A DNA stretch of 64,000 nt from Oscillospiraceae bacterium (GTDB taxonomy: Bacteria > Bacillota > Clostridia > Oscillospirales > Oscillospiraceae). Below, piece after piece: positions 43,392 through 53,371 of the stretch; positions within the stretch are counted from its first letter, which is position 1, and each line of letters opens with the position of its first letter. The DNA lies in NCBI GenBank assembly GCA_017469795.1, contig JAFUFT010000013.1:19262-83261 (forward strand), given 5' to 3'. The notes beneath the pieces were generated by a model. That model was not told where the DNA came from, searched no databases, and was given only the letters and a program-made list of their open reading frames with translations. Made by a program: the position numbers and the translations under genes.

Positions 43392-44117
43392 TTACTCCGT
43401 CCAGGTATCGTAAGGCGCCGGGATCGCCGGTTCCTCATCGGGGTAGACTGCGTCCGGCGTATAATAGTACTGCTCCGGTGCAGGTTCGTCGATAGTCAGA
43501 CGGGCCGGAGCAAAGATATGCTTCGGGGACTTGGCCCAGCTTTTGAGGTATTCCGTGGAGAAATAGAGGTACCGGCTGAAATGCCAGATCTTCCATCCCT
43601 GCTCGGTCAAGATAAAGTCCATGGCAAACTTGCTCCAGTTCCACCAGCCCTGGCCAGCTCCGTCCTTGCTGTGGGCCTCCAGTCCGGGGCTGTTCCACAG
43701 TCCTTTTGCTGTCTTACCGTCCCCGGCCACCTCCACGATCGGCGTGCACATATCCGGGATGATCATTCTTCCCTTGAGTTCCTCGTGGCGGGCAGGATCG
43801 GGATCGTCAATATCCACCATATCCCTGAGGAAGCATCGATCCGCTGCATCTGCCCCCTTGTAAACGCCGTAAGGCATGGTGATCCGGTCCGTATCCGTAT
43901 GGGCAAAGAGATCGGAGACCTCCTGCATCCGGTTCGCAGAGAACAGATAGGAAAAGCTGCCTGCCAGATTTTCGCAGATCTTTGCCGCTGTGAGCCGCTC
44001 AAACTCCAGGCTCATCTCTTCCTGGGTGCGCTTCGGATTCTCGATATGGTTGAAACGCTCCCCGGGAGCGGCCCCCTCGGCGGGTTTATCATAGGCATTA
44101 TTGTCCTGCATATTCAT
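43392..44117 (-). CDS. NTF2/SnoaL-like protein (middle cluster, last gene)
   Basis: The 241-residue protein has an extra N-terminal 40 residues, polar and charged. The NTF2-like core follows: ITMPYGVYKG near 85, PIVEVAGDGKTAKGLWN near 140, DFILTEQGWKIWHFS near 170. The tail is PAIPAPYDTWTE. It ends the operon that begins with the ABC importer. GAGGAGG lies 8 nt before the ATG at 44117. Enzymatic role unknown. Confidence 0.85.
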   Translation of the reverse strand: MNMQDNNAYDKPAEGAAPGERFNHIENPKRTQEEMSLEFERLTAAKICENLAGSFSYLFSANRMQEVSDLFAHTDTDRITMPYGVYKGADAADRCFLRDMVDIDDPDPARHEELKGRMIIPDMCTPIVEVAGDGKTAKGLWNSPGLEAHSKDGAGQGWWNWSKFAMDFILTEQGWKIWHFSRYLYFSTEYLKSWAKSPKHIFAPARLTIDEPAPEQYYYTPDAVYPDEEPAIPAPYDTWTE

Positions 44118-44130
44118 GTCGTTTCCCTCC

Positions 44131-44781
44131 TCAATCTGTTCCGAAGTTCCAGCCGGGTTCCCATGTGTCATAGGGTCTGGGCGGATCCGGCTCATTTCTG
44201 GGCATGATCACGTCCGGGCCATACCGGAAGAAATCATGGAAATCCTCCATGCCCACCCGCTTCTTTTTGGTCATGTCCTCTTCCGCCACAGCGCCGAAGT
44301 CGTCAAAGTAGTCGTTGCGGAATACCGGGAAGATCCGGCATTTCCAGACCTTCCATTCCCCGTCTTCAAACAGGAACTCATAGGCGTATTTGCTGTTGGC
44401 CCAGGTTCCCATCTTCTTGGCGGCGATTCCCTCAAAGCCGGGAGACAGGAACACCGCCCGGGCGGTCTTCAGATCGTCCGCCACTTCGATCACCGGCGTG
44501 GTGGTGGAGTGGATGAACATGGCGCCGCCCTTCATATTTTCGGCATCGTCCGGGTGCCGGACCACGTCGTGCCAGGGGTTGTTGTACTCCAGATTCCGGT
44601 GGCCAGTGGTGTTGCCCCAGGGCATTTCATGCCGGATGTCCTCCCGCTTGGACCAATTCCTGTAGTAGCGCATCTGCAGGGCGCAGTTGTGCTCAAAGCA
44701 GTAATTCGACACCAGGTTCCGGATCTGGTCCGCCGCCTCCAGCTTCTGATAGGCGTGATACATCTCTTCATAGGTCATCAT
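44131..44781 (-). CDS. NTF2/SnoaL-like protein (middle cluster, second of three)
   Basis: The 216-residue protein has the canonical layout. YRNWSKREDIRHEMPWGNT near 45 is close to the WSxREDV block of the outer trios. PVIEVADDLKTARAVFLSPG is the core strand and FLFEDGEWKVWKCR the next. The tail is PPRPYDTWEPGWNFG. AAGGAGGT precedes two ATG codons; the first is used. Gaps of 13 bp on both sides show one operon. Confidence 0.86.
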   Translation of the reverse strand: MMTYEEMYHAYQKLEAADQIRNLVSNYCFEHNCALQMRYYRNWSKREDIRHEMPWGNTTGHRNLEYNNPWHDVVRHPDDAENMKGGAMFIHSTTTPVIEVADDLKTARAVFLSPGFEGIAAKKMGTWANSKYAYEFLFEDGEWKVWKCRIFPVFRNDYFDDFGAVAEEDMTKKKRVGMEDFHDFFRYGPDVIMPRNEPDPPRPYDTWEPGWNFGTD

Positions 44782-44794
44782 CTTCGGCACCTCC

Positions 44795-45451
44795 TTAATA
44801 TCCGTAGCCGACTTCCAGGTCGAAATTGTCATAGGGCTTCGGAGTGGCCGGATGCCCCAGCGGATAGTTGTTATCCTCATGGAAACTCCAGAGATACCGC
44901 GCCGTCGGCGCGCGGTCTGCCTTGTACTTGGCAAAGGCCTCCTGCGTCAGTTTAGGCATCTCATACCAGGGCGTTTCATAGTCCGCCTCCAGCAGCGGGA
45001 ACACCGCCATATGCCAGATCTTCCATGTCCCGTCCTCATAGATGAAGTCTGCGGCCAGCTTGGTCCAGTACCAGCGGCACAGGGGCTCTCCATCCTTTTT
45101 GTCCGTCCGGATCCCCTGGGAGAACCAGGCCCCCCGGGCGGTCTTGACGTCGGTGGCAACTTCGATGACCGCCGTGGACAGGCAATCCACAGACAGGTCG
45201 CCCCGTCTGGCCTCCAGATCGTCATGGGCGGGCATTTCCTCCGTGAAAAACCGCCGGACGCCCTCCGTTCCGTCATAGACGCCCCAGGGCTGTTCGATCC
45301 GCGCATCAGGCGCCTTGGACCAGATATCCAGAATGTCCTGATCCCGTCGGGCGGTGTTCAGGTGGCAGAATCGTCCGATGAGATTCTGAACCGCCCGCTC
45401 CGCCATTTTCTTTTCGAGAAGCCGTTCCAGTTCAAAGGGAGTCACTTCCAT
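44795..45451 (-). CDS. NTF2/SnoaL-like protein (middle cluster, first of three)
   Basis: The 218-residue protein has LIGRFCHLNTARRDQDILDIWSK, an N-terminal pattern very like true SnoaL-type dehydratases, then RIEQPWGVYDG, AVIEVATDVKTARGAW, YEDGTWKIWHMAVFP and the tail PKPYDNFDLEVGYGY. The ATG at 45451 is used because GGAGGT lies 7 nt upstream; an ATG five codons earlier abuts the site. It follows the OYE-type reductase gene by 27 bp. Confidence 0.86.
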   Translation of the reverse strand: MEVTPFELERLLEKKMAERAVQNLIGRFCHLNTARRDQDILDIWSKAPDARIEQPWGVYDGTEGVRRFFTEEMPAHDDLEARRGDLSVDCLSTAVIEVATDVKTARGAWFSQGIRTDKKDGEPLCRWYWTKLAADFIYEDGTWKIWHMAVFPLLEADYETPWYEMPKLTQEAFAKYKADRAPTARYLWSFHEDNNYPLGHPATPKPYDNFDLEVGYGY

Positions 45452-45478
45452 CTTGCATACCTCCATTCCAAGTATTTC

Positions 45479-47401
45479 TTAAAGATCCATGGCGGCATGG
45501 TAGCCGTCAAAAATGGCGCCGTTGGTCTTGCCCACCAGGCGGCAGTCGCCGATGACCCGGATCTCCGGTACATCCAGCGCCTGAAGTTCCGCCGTGGGAA
45601 CGCTCCGCTGGCCGAAGGCGTAGACTTTGCTCTTCGCCGGAATCAGAACGGTGTTCCCCTCGGCATCCTGGCACTCCACACCGTTCTCCGTCACCGCCAT
45701 GCAGCGCAGGCCGGTTTTTACGTGCAGGCTGGGGGTCTCCCCGAACCGTTGCATCATGCCCACCTTGTGCATCCAGTTAGCCTCCGGCGCGATCTCCTTC
45801 TGCATCTCGATGATGGTCACATCCCGGCCGGTTTCCGCCAGGAACAGCGCCGTTTCACAGCCCACCAGGCCGCCGCCCATGACCGCCACGGTCTCTCCGA
45901 GGCTATCAAGATTTGTATAAGCGGTGGTGGCATGCTGCGCCGTTTCGATCCCAGGCAACGGGAATCTGACCGGGTCGGATCCCGCCGCGATCAAAAGCGC
46001 ATCCGGCTTCAGTTCCATCACATATTCCGGCGTGACCGCGGTGTTCAGGCAAACCTCAATGTCCCGCTTCTCCACCTGGCAGATCAGGTAGTCCTTCAGC
46101 CGCTTCAGATCGGATTTCAAAGTGTCAAAGTCCGTGAATTTCAAAAGGCCGCCCAGAGAATCGGTCTTCTCCGCCAGGATCACCCGGTGGCCCCGGTCTG
46201 CGGCAGTAACAGCAGCCTGCATACCGCCGGGACCTCCGCCCACAACAAGAACCGTTTTCTTCCGATCCGCGGGCTTTTCCGTGGCATCCAGCCGGAATTC
46301 GTGGCCGGTGCGGGGATTGACCGCGCAGGCCATCTGAGTCTTGGTCTGGAGGCCCGTCAGGCAGTCCAGGCACCGGAGACAGGGCCGGATGTCCTCCGGT
46401 CTCCCCTGGCGGGCCTTGTTGGGCAGGTGAGGATCGGCGATGAGGCTCCGGGTCATGGCCACGGCATCCGCTTTTCCGGAGGACAGCACATACTCCGCCT
46501 CCTCCGGGGATGTGATGGATCCCACCACCGCCACGGGGCATTTTGTCACCGCCGCCTTCACCGCTGCAGAGGTCTCGATATTGACCATGTGGGGCAGGAA
46601 CATGGTGGGATGAGTCTTCACCGCAAAGTTGGGATCCGTGTCCAGACCGGCAGAGATTTGGATCAGGTCCACCTTATCCTCAATGAGCTTGCAGAAGGCA
46701 ATCATATCCTCCAGACCCAGTCCGCCCTCAATCAGCTCCAGGCCCACCCGGTACTCGATGGGGAACCGGGGGCCAACGGCCTTGCGAACCGCATCAATGA
46801 CCATCAGCGGCAGCCGGGCCCGGTTCTCCAGACTTCCGCCGAACCGGTCTGTCCGGCGGTTCCACTTGGGGGACAGGAACTGATCCAACAGCCATCCGTG
46901 GGCCCCGTGGAGCAGCACCATCTCATATCCTGTCATTTTGGCCAGGGCCGCGGTATCGGCAAAGGCGTCCACAAGCTCCTGAATATCCGCCTCGTCGGCC
47001 GCCTTCACCTTCGTGCCGTTGGCTTTCACTTCGTCCATTGGGCCCAGCGGTGTAAAGCCGGTAACCGCCTCATTGGAGATGCGGCCGCCGTGATTGAGTT
47101 CCAGCGAGGCGATGGCCCCGTGCTGCCGGATGGCCCGGGCCACCTCGCTCCACTTCTGCACAGTGGTCCTGTCCAGGATCGGATGCCGGGGCGTCGTGAA
47201 CCCCCGCTCCTCCACCGGGGTGTCTCCCACGGTAACGACGGCTGCGCCACCCTTTGCCTTTTCCTCATAGTAACCTACCATGTATTCCGTGGGAGACCCG
47301 TCCGGGTTCAGGGCGGACATCATATTCGGCGCTGATATGATCCGGTTCCTGAAGGTCACAGAGCCCACGTTCAGCGGCTCAAACAGCTTTGGATATTGCA
47401 T
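45479..47401 (-). CDS. OYE-type NADH:flavin oxidoreductase with Fe-S and FAD domains (enoate reductase family)
   Basis: The 640-residue protein reduces activated C=C bonds in the known members (2-enoate reductase, 2,4-dienoyl-CoA reductase, BaiCD/BaiH). The FMN barrel keeps the substrate His in LELNHGGRIS (His104). The HGAHGW segment (165-170) has Trp where FadH has Tyr. Fe-S ligands are Cys341, 344, 347 and 359. The FAD loop VVGGGPGG is near 387. It has no Gly/Pro insert, unlike the 12.8-kb paralogue. It lies in one operon with NTF2-like proteins and a peptide-type importer. AAGGA lies 9 nt before the ATG at 47401. Confidence 0.92.
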   Translation of the reverse strand: MQYPKLFEPLNVGSVTFRNRIISAPNMMSALNPDGSPTEYMVGYYEEKAKGGAAVVTVGDTPVEERGFTTPRHPILDRTTVQKWSEVARAIRQHGAIASLELNHGGRISNEAVTGFTPLGPMDEVKANGTKVKAADEADIQELVDAFADTAALAKMTGYEMVLLHGAHGWLLDQFLSPKWNRRTDRFGGSLENRARLPLMVIDAVRKAVGPRFPIEYRVGLELIEGGLGLEDMIAFCKLIEDKVDLIQISAGLDTDPNFAVKTHPTMFLPHMVNIETSAAVKAAVTKCPVAVVGSITSPEEAEYVLSSGKADAVAMTRSLIADPHLPNKARQGRPEDIRPCLRCLDCLTGLQTKTQMACAVNPRTGHEFRLDATEKPADRKKTVLVVGGGPGGMQAAVTAADRGHRVILAEKTDSLGGLLKFTDFDTLKSDLKRLKDYLICQVEKRDIEVCLNTAVTPEYVMELKPDALLIAAGSDPVRFPLPGIETAQHATTAYTNLDSLGETVAVMGGGLVGCETALFLAETGRDVTIIEMQKEIAPEANWMHKVGMMQRFGETPSLHVKTGLRCMAVTENGVECQDAEGNTVLIPAKSKVYAFGQRSVPTAELQALDVPEIRVIGDCRLVGKTNGAIFDGYHAAMDL

Positions 47402-47435
47402 GAACAACATTCCTTTTCGTTTATTTTTCGTGCGC

Positions 47436-49256
47436 TCAGGCAATTGTCAGCACAATATATCCCTGATAGCACCCCCCGGGGAGCAGTTCCGTTTCCTTCC
47501 CGTCCACGGTCATGGTCAGGGTCTTCCCGGCCGGGGCTTTGACCTCAGATGCTCTTCCCAGCTCCAGCTTCGTCAGATAGCTGGTATCCGTGACCACCCA
47601 GGTGCTGTTCGTATCCATGCAGACATGGACGCCGTTGTTGACGGTGGGCGCGGCGGTCTGGGTGATGTTGCTCATTTCGAGCCGAAGGTCCTCCTCGATC
47701 TCGGTCAGGCCGTCCCGATAGGCGGCGGCCGCCGAGCTGATCTGGCCCTCAATTCTGGTGTTGTTCAGATTCAGGATCAGATTCTTGGGGCCGCGCAGGC
47801 CGTCGTCATAGTTCTGTTTCTCGGTCTGCTTTTCCTCGGGGATATCATCCAGGAAGCTGATGGAGTCGGAGTCCGGCTTCGGGTCGAACATGCCGCCGAA
47901 GGTGACCTTTCCGCTCCGCCCGGCAACAGCCTCCTTCTCCATATGCAGATTGGTGGTGGAGTTGAAGAAGTTGCCGAACACCTTCATATCCGTCAGATTC
48001 AGAATCACATCATTTTCCGGATCCACTGCATACAGGTCACGGGAGGGATCGTACACATCCTGTCTGCCCACAGGGATCTTCACAGTCTTGATGAACATGC
48101 CGGCCTCGTCGTTGTCCATGAGCTGAAGGATGACGTTGTCCCCGGCCTGCAATACAGAATTGCGGATGTCAAATTCCGTGGCGGAACCCTTCACCACAAT
48201 GGCAGCCCGGTCCGTGTCGATGGTGGAATCGTGGATGGTCACAGGCGTGTGGTAATCGCCCACGCACAGGATGCCGAAACGCTCCCCGGTGAACTCGGTT
48301 CCGTTTTTCACCTCTGCCCGGGCGTTGCCGGTCATGCCCCGAACGATCAGGGAGTAGCCGTTGACATGGACCTTGCAGTTATCGAAGGAGACCACATTCC
48401 GGTCGCCGATGCAGAAGGAACCGTACCCATGGGCATTTGTACCGGAAAGGTTCATGCGGCAGTCCTTGAAAAAGTAGGAAACCGCCTTGTCATGGCCGTC
48501 AATGGACGCCACGCCCCATCCATTGGTGTCGAAATCACAATGATTATAGTATGCCGTGCCGTTGTCGCAGAGCTGAACCAGCCGGTTGCATCCCACAAAG
48601 CCCACGCCCCAGGAGAAATCCCCGATCCATTCCTGATCGTCGGGACTGTGGTTGAGGAAGGAGCAGTTGTTGGCTGTGAACACACTGTCGCCGCCTACAT
48701 GGACGGCGCAGCGGGTGACGCCGTGCATGACGATCCGGGAATCGTTCATGGTCACATGGGCATTGTCAATGGCGGTTACGCCGGCGCCCACGCCCATGAA
48801 ATCATTGGCGCCGAATCCATCGAGTTCAATGTCCGCGTTGCTGATCTCATATGTGCTGTCGCCGGTGACCAGGATACCGTTGAAGGATTCCTCGCTGCTG
48901 GCGATCCGGACATTCCTCGCGCATTTGCCGTCCGCCTCTCCGCGGCGCAGGAGTGCAGGCACGGACTGGGCCTCTGCTACCTGATTGCCGGTGATCACCA
49001 GCGCATTCCGAAACTCCTCGGACCGTCCCATCGCGCGCATCAGTCCGTGGGGCGGCATGTGGTACAAATCCGCAACGCTCAGGACAATGTCCCCCGTATA
49101 GGTTCCAGGAGCGATGGGCCTTCCTATGCCTCCAACGGTCATGGTCACAAACTTACCTGCGGGCGCCTGAATGCTTCCGCCCTCTTCCACAGTCAGACGG
49201 TCCAGCCGGACTGTTTCGGCCAGAAGCCAGGTGTCCGCAACGGTTTTTTCGATCAT
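47436..49256 (-). CDS. Cytoplasmic beta-helix-like protein with repeated end modules
   Basis: The 606-residue protein has no signal peptide. Its centre (about 75-480) is a chain of short strands rich in Asn, Asp, Gly, Val and Ile (for example NNCSFLNHS, YYNHCDFDTNGWGVASIDG, FDNCKVHVNGYSLIVRG), typical of right-handed parallel beta-helices such as pectate-lyase-like folds. The first and last 45-50 residues repeat one module: TWxxxxTxxLxxL, [IV]xAPAGKxxTMTVxG and PGxYxGxIVLxxA. They may cap the helix or mediate self-assembly. No catalytic motif of polysaccharide lyases was recognised. It lies between the importer and the OYE-type gene. AAAGGGG precedes the ATG at 49256. Confidence 0.75.
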   Translation of the reverse strand: MIEKTVADTWLLAETVRLDRLTVEEGGSIQAPAGKFVTMTVGGIGRPIAPGTYTGDIVLSVADLYHMPPHGLMRAMGRSEEFRNALVITGNQVAEAQSVPALLRRGEADGKCARNVRIASSEESFNGILVTGDSTYEISNADIELDGFGANDFMGVGAGVTAIDNAHVTMNDSRIVMHGVTRCAVHVGGDSVFTANNCSFLNHSPDDQEWIGDFSWGVGFVGCNRLVQLCDNGTAYYNHCDFDTNGWGVASIDGHDKAVSYFFKDCRMNLSGTNAHGYGSFCIGDRNVVSFDNCKVHVNGYSLIVRGMTGNARAEVKNGTEFTGERFGILCVGDYHTPVTIHDSTIDTDRAAIVVKGSATEFDIRNSVLQAGDNVILQLMDNDEAGMFIKTVKIPVGRQDVYDPSRDLYAVDPENDVILNLTDMKVFGNFFNSTTNLHMEKEAVAGRSGKVTFGGMFDPKPDSDSISFLDDIPEEKQTEKQNYDDGLRGPKNLILNLNNTRIEGQISSAAAAYRDGLTEIEEDLRLEMSNITQTAAPTVNNGVHVCMDTNSTWVVTDTSYLTKLELGRASEVKAPAGKTLTMTVDGKETELLPGGCYQGYIVLTIA

Positions 49257-49300
49257 ACTCAAACCCCTTTCGTTTCTAATCCATAATATTTTTCTGCAGG

Positions 49301-49330
49301 AAAAGTGCCTGGTCTGACAGACCAGGCACT
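49301..49330 (-). terminator. Intra-operon terminator or attenuator after the ABC ATPase gene
   Basis: AGTGCCTGGTCTG and CAGACCAGGCACT form a perfect 13-bp stem with a single-base loop centre, followed on the minus strand by TTTTCC. It lies 48 bp past the ATPase stop and should reduce expression of the enzymes downstream relative to the importer. Confidence 0.75.
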
Positions 49331-49377
49331 GTCTGTCTTATCGCTGCATTTCAGGAACCGGGAAATGCTGCTCCCGG

Positions 49378-51369
49378 TTACAGTCCGTTGATCTCCCGCA
49401 CATGATGGCAGGCCACGAAATGATTGGGCCGGACCTCCTCCACGGCGGGCTGTACACTGCGGCACTCGTCCGTGGCATAGGGGCAGCGGTTGGCAAACCG
49501 GCAGCCGGGCTTGGGATTGACCGGGCTGGTCAGCTCGCCCTGCATGATGATCCGCTTCTTCTCCATATTGATGCTGGGAATGGGCACCGCCGAGAGCATA
49601 CCCTTGGTATAGGGGTGCAGCGGATAGTCAAAAAGCTCATGGGACGCGCACTTTTCCACCATGCATCCCACATACATCACCATGATGTCGTCTGAGATAT
49701 GACGAACCACCGAAAGATCATGGGTGATAAAAATATAGGTCAGATTCTTGGCCGCCTGCAGATCCTGAAGCAGATTCAGCACCTGTGCCTGAATGGAGAC
49801 ATCCAGCGCCGAGACCGGCTCGTCACAGACGATGAACTTCGGCTCCAGCGCAAGCGCCCGGGCCACGCCGATCCTCTGGCGGCGGCCGCCGTCAAGCTCA
49901 TGGGGATAGGAGTATGTCAGCCGCCGGGCGAGGCCCACGGTCTCCATCAGATCCGCAACCCGCTGTTCCAGCTCCCGCTTGTTCCTGCAGACCTTGTTGA
50001 TCCGCAGCGGCGCAGCGATCTGTTCAAACACTGTCTTTCTCGGATCCAGTGAGGAGAATGGATCCTGGAAGATCATTTGCATATTCGTCAGGAACTTCCG
50101 GCGTTCCCTGCCCTTGAGATGGGTCACATCCTGGCCCTCAAAGAGCACCTGGCCGTCAGTGGCCTCGTTCAGTCCGATGAGAGCCCGGCCCAGCGTGGAC
50201 TTTCCGCAGCCGGATTCGCCCACAACGCCAAGGGTTTTGCCCCGCTCGATCGTGAAGGAGATATCGTCCACCGCGTGCAGAAGTCCGCCCCGGGTCTGGA
50301 AATACTTCTTCAGGTGCACCGCTTCCAGCAGCACGTCCAGGGTCTGCTCCTTTTCCGTTGCAGCAGCCATGGCAGGCTTTTCCTCTTCCGCAGTATTCTC
50401 CGCTCCCAGTTGTCCGTCGCAGAACAGGCAGCGGGCAAGATGGCCGTTGCCGTAGTCCCGGAGTTCGGGATGGGATTCGGCGCATTCCGGCCGGGCATAG
50501 GGGCATCTGGGGTGGAACGGGCAGCCCGAAGGAAGGTCCGTAGGATCCGGCATCAGGCCATGGATGGGGCGCAGCCGGTCTGCATCCTTGTCCAGAGACG
50601 GCAGGGAGTTGAACAGGCCCATGGTATAAGGGTGCATCGTGTGGTTGAAGATATGCTCCAGCGTGCCGTATTCCACGATCTCTCCCGCGTACATGATGGC
50701 AACCTTGTCGCAGACCTCCGCCACTACACCCAGATCGTGGGTGATCAGCAGCATGGCGGTCTCCAGCTGGTCCTTGAGATTCTTCATCATGTCCAGGACC
50801 TGGGCCTGAATGGTCACGTCCAGAGCCGTGGTGGGCTCATCGGCGATGATCAGGGCAGGCTGGCAGGCCAGCGCAATGGCAATGACCACCCGCTGCTTCA
50901 TGCCGCCGGAAAACTGGTGAGGATATTCATCCGCACGCTCGCCGGGAATGCCGACCATCTCCAGCATCTCCCTGGCCTTTTCCATACTCTCCGCCCGGGA
51001 GCATTCGTTGTGCAGGAAGTAGATCTCCGCGATCTGCTCTCCCACGGTCAGGACAGGGTTCAGCGCGGTCATGGGGTCCTGGAAGATCATGCTGATTTCG
51101 TCGCCCCGCATGGCCCGCAGTTCTTCGCCGGACATGCTCATGATGTCCTTGCCCTTCAGCAGAATCTGGCCGGACTTGATGACGCCGGGGGGATCGGGGA
51201 TCAGCCGGAGAACACCCAAGGCAGTGGTGGTTTTTCCCGCACCGGTCTCGCCGACCAGTCCCAAGGTCTCCCCTTCCTCCAGGTCCAGATTGATGTTGTT
51301 GACCGCATGGACCGTTCCGTCCATGGTCTGGTATTCAATTACAAGATCTTTGATCTCCAATACTTTCAT
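49378..51369 (-). CDS. Fused oligopeptide/dipeptide-type ABC ATPase (DppD-DppF in one chain)
   Basis: The 663-residue protein carries two complete ATPase halves that are usually separate genes. Half 1 has Walker [11 protein letters not shown], signature FSGGMKQR and Walker [14 protein letters not shown]. Half 2 has GESGCGKST, signature ELDGGRRQR (Asp in place of the usual Ser) and [12 protein letters not shown]. Each half ends with the Cys-containing oligopeptide C-terminal extension ([28 protein letters not shown]). It powers the permeases encoded directly upstream. Confidence 0.93.
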   Translation of the reverse strand: MKVLEIKDLVIEYQTMDGTVHAVNNINLDLEEGETLGLVGETGAGKTTTALGVLRLIPDPPGVIKSGQILLKGKDIMSMSGEELRAMRGDEISMIFQDPMTALNPVLTVGEQIAEIYFLHNECSRAESMEKAREMLEMVGIPGERADEYPHQFSGGMKQRVVIAIALACQPALIIADEPTTALDVTIQAQVLDMMKNLKDQLETAMLLITHDLGVVAEVCDKVAIMYAGEIVEYGTLEHIFNHTMHPYTMGLFNSLPSLDKDADRLRPIHGLMPDPTDLPSGCPFHPRCPYARPECAESHPELRDYGNGHLARCLFCDGQLGAENTAEEEKPAMAAATEKEQTLDVLLEAVHLKKYFQTRGGLLHAVDDISFTIERGKTLGVVGESGCGKSTLGRALIGLNEATDGQVLFEGQDVTHLKGRERRKFLTNMQMIFQDPFSSLDPRKTVFEQIAAPLRINKVCRNKRELEQRVADLMETVGLARRLTYSYPHELDGGRRQRIGVARALALEPKFIVCDEPVSALDVSIQAQVLNLLQDLQAAKNLTYIFITHDLSVVRHISDDIMVMYVGCMVEKCASHELFDYPLHPYTKGMLSAVPIPSINMEKKRIIMQGELTSPVNPKPGCRFANRCPYATDECRSVQPAVEEVRPNHFVACHHVREINGL

Positions 51370-51381
51370 CCGTGGCCCTCC

Positions 51382-52266
51382 TTACTGCTTGAGCTTCGGA
51401 TCCAGCGCGTCCCGGAGTCCGTCGCCGAAGACGTTGAAGCCGAACATGGTAAGCGCAATGGCAATGCCCGGGAACGTGATCAGCGGCCAGAAGGTGCTGA
51501 CGTATTCCCGCCCGGAGTTCAGGATCGCGCCCCATTCGGGAATGGGCGGCTGTACGCCCAGGCCCACAAAGCTCAGAGCGGAGATCATCATGATGTTGCC
51601 GCCGATGCTCATGGTGGTGTTGACGATAATGGGCGCAAGGCAGTTCGGTATGATGTTGCTCAGGAGGATCCGGAGCGTGCCGGAACCGGAGGCCCTGGCC
51701 GCCTCGATGTATTCCTGATTCCGCAGGGTCAGCGTCTGTCCGCGGACCAGGCGGCATACGCCGGCGATGCCTGCCACGGCAATGGCCAGGGCGGTCTGCC
51801 AGACGCCGCCGCCCAGGGCGGCTGAAATACACACCGCCATGAGAATGCCCGGGATCGCCATGAGAATGTCCATCAGGCGCATGATCACGGCGTCCACTTT
51901 GCCGCCCATGTAACCGGACACAGCCCCCAGAAGGCCGCCGATCACCAGAGAAACGATCACCGCCAGCAGGGACACCAGCAGGGAGATCCGACCGCCGTAA
52001 ATCAAACGGGAGAGAATGTCACGGCCCATATTGTCGGTGCCCATCAGGTGCTGGGCCGAGGGCATCTGGAGCCGTTCGGCAATACTCTGAACCTGATAGT
52101 CATAGGGCGCAATGACGGGAGCAAATATCGCCATCAACGCCAGGAGAACCGCAATGACCATGCCTACCATGGCCAGCTTATTGCGGCGGAGACGGATCCA
52201 GACGTCCTTCCACTGACTGCTTTTACGGAGCTTCTCCATGGAACCGGAGTTCTTCTGTGCATTCAT
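51382..52266 (-). CDS. Peptide-type ABC importer permease, DppC/OppC family
   Basis: The 294-residue permease has a cytoplasmic N-terminal stretch, the OppC_N helix (MVGMVIAVLLALMAIFAPVIAPYD) and the binding-protein-dependent permease domain with the EAA loop (EYIEAARASGSGTLRILLSNIIPN). The ATG at 52266 overlaps the DppB stop (ATGA), so the two are coupled. The ATPase gene follows after 12 bp. Confidence 0.93.
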   Translation of the reverse strand: MNAQKNSGSMEKLRKSSQWKDVWIRLRRNKLAMVGMVIAVLLALMAIFAPVIAPYDYQVQSIAERLQMPSAQHLMGTDNMGRDILSRLIYGGRISLLVSLLAVIVSLVIGGLLGAVSGYMGGKVDAVIMRLMDILMAIPGILMAVCISAALGGGVWQTALAIAVAGIAGVCRLVRGQTLTLRNQEYIEAARASGSGTLRILLSNIIPNCLAPIIVNTTMSIGGNIMMISALSFVGLGVQPPIPEWGAILNSGREYVSTFWPLITFPGIAIALTMFGFNVFGDGLRDALDPKLKQ

Positions 52267-53246
52267 GCCGCCGCCTCCTTTTCCGTTTTCTCTTTCCCGC
52301 CGCGCTTCTTGCCGGAAACGAACTGGCTGCGGATCTGCGGATCCACCAGGCTGTAGACAATGTCCACCACCAGGTTGCAGATGCACACAAACACGGATGT
52401 AACCAGCGTCACGCCCATGATAACGGGATAATCCCGCTGATTGATGGCGCTGAGCATCAGCGAGCCCATACCGGGAATATTGAAGATGGTCTCAATGATG
52501 ATGGAGCCGCCCACCACCATTCCCACCTGGTTGCCCAGGACGGTGATCACCGGGATCAGCGCGTTTTTCAGCGCATGCTTGAAGATGACCCGGGTCTCCT
52601 TCATGCCCTTGGAACGGGCCGTGCGGATATAATCCTGCCGGATCACCTCCAGCATAGAGCTTCGGGTCATACGAACCAGAGAGGCCAGCGTCATCATGGA
52701 GGCGCAGACCACTGGCATGATGTAATGCTTCCAGGAGGTCAGACCGGACGCCGGCAGGATCTGGAGCTTGGCCGAGAAGATCAGGATTGCCTCCATGGCC
52801 AGCCAGAAGCCCGGCAATGACGCCAGAATAATGGACAGCGTGGTAATGGTATAGTCCGGTATCGTGTTCTGCCGGACCGCAGAAAAAATACCGATTGGGA
52901 TACCCAAAATGCCCGCCAGACACAGACTCATCAAGCCCAGCTGGATACTCACGCCCACCCGCTGGGCCAGAGATTCGGTCACCGGCCGGTTGGTGGCGTA
53001 GCTCTCACCCAGGTCCAGCCGGGTCACTACACCCCACAGGTAGCTGCCAAGGCGGACCACAAACGGCTGATCCAGGCCAAGCTGATGCTCCATGGCGTCA
53101 TACTGTTCCTGGGTATAGTTTTGTGTTCCCAGTTTGTTGATGACCGGGTCTCCGGGCATAAAGCAGCTCAGTGCGTATACGATGATCAGCACGCCCAGGA
53201 GGACCGGAATCATCACAAGCAGCCGTCTGCCAATAAATCTCAGCAT
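52263..53246 (-). CDS. Peptide-type ABC importer permease, DppB/OppB family
   Basis: The 327-residue permease begins with the standard RFIGRRLLVMIPVLLGVLIIVYALSCFMPGDP-type start (family helix 1 and PGDP). It has an EAA loop DYIRTARSKGMKETRVIFKHALKNALIPV and six membrane segments. The C-terminal Lys-rich tail is cytoplasmic. It is the first gene after the substrate-binding lipoprotein. Confidence 0.93.
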   Translation of the reverse strand: MLRFIGRRLLVMIPVLLGVLIIVYALSCFMPGDPVINKLGTQNYTQEQYDAMEHQLGLDQPFVVRLGSYLWGVVTRLDLGESYATNRPVTESLAQRVGVSIQLGLMSLCLAGILGIPIGIFSAVRQNTIPDYTITTLSIILASLPGFWLAMEAILIFSAKLQILPASGLTSWKHYIMPVVCASMMTLASLVRMTRSSMLEVIRQDYIRTARSKGMKETRVIFKHALKNALIPVITVLGNQVGMVVGGSIIIETIFNIPGMGSLMLSAINQRDYPVIMGVTLVTSVFVCICNLVVDIVYSLVDPQIRSQFVSGKKRGGKEKTEKEAAA

Positions 53247-53280
53247 GATAATTCTCCTATCTCACACCAGGAATAACAGT

Positions 53281-53318
53281 CGGAGCTCCGGGCCCGGGTC
53301 ACAGGCTCCGGAGCTCCG
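53281..53318 (-). terminator. GC-rich intergenic hairpin between the binding protein and permease genes
   Basis: CGGAGCTCCGG repeats in inverted form about 20 bp later; each half is also self-complementary. There is no T tract. Such hairpins after binding-protein genes usually stabilise the upstream message or limit read-through, giving more binding protein than permease. Confidence 0.55.
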
Positions 53319-53371
53319 TATTTGTCATACGAATGAATAATCAGAGTTCAGATCGTTCTGTCGCTATCGAG

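Noticed and set aside
44852..47335. An 827-codon open frame on the plus strand opposite two NTF2-like genes and the OYE-type gene
   Set aside because: It crosses several well-supported minus-strand genes and has no recognisable domain.
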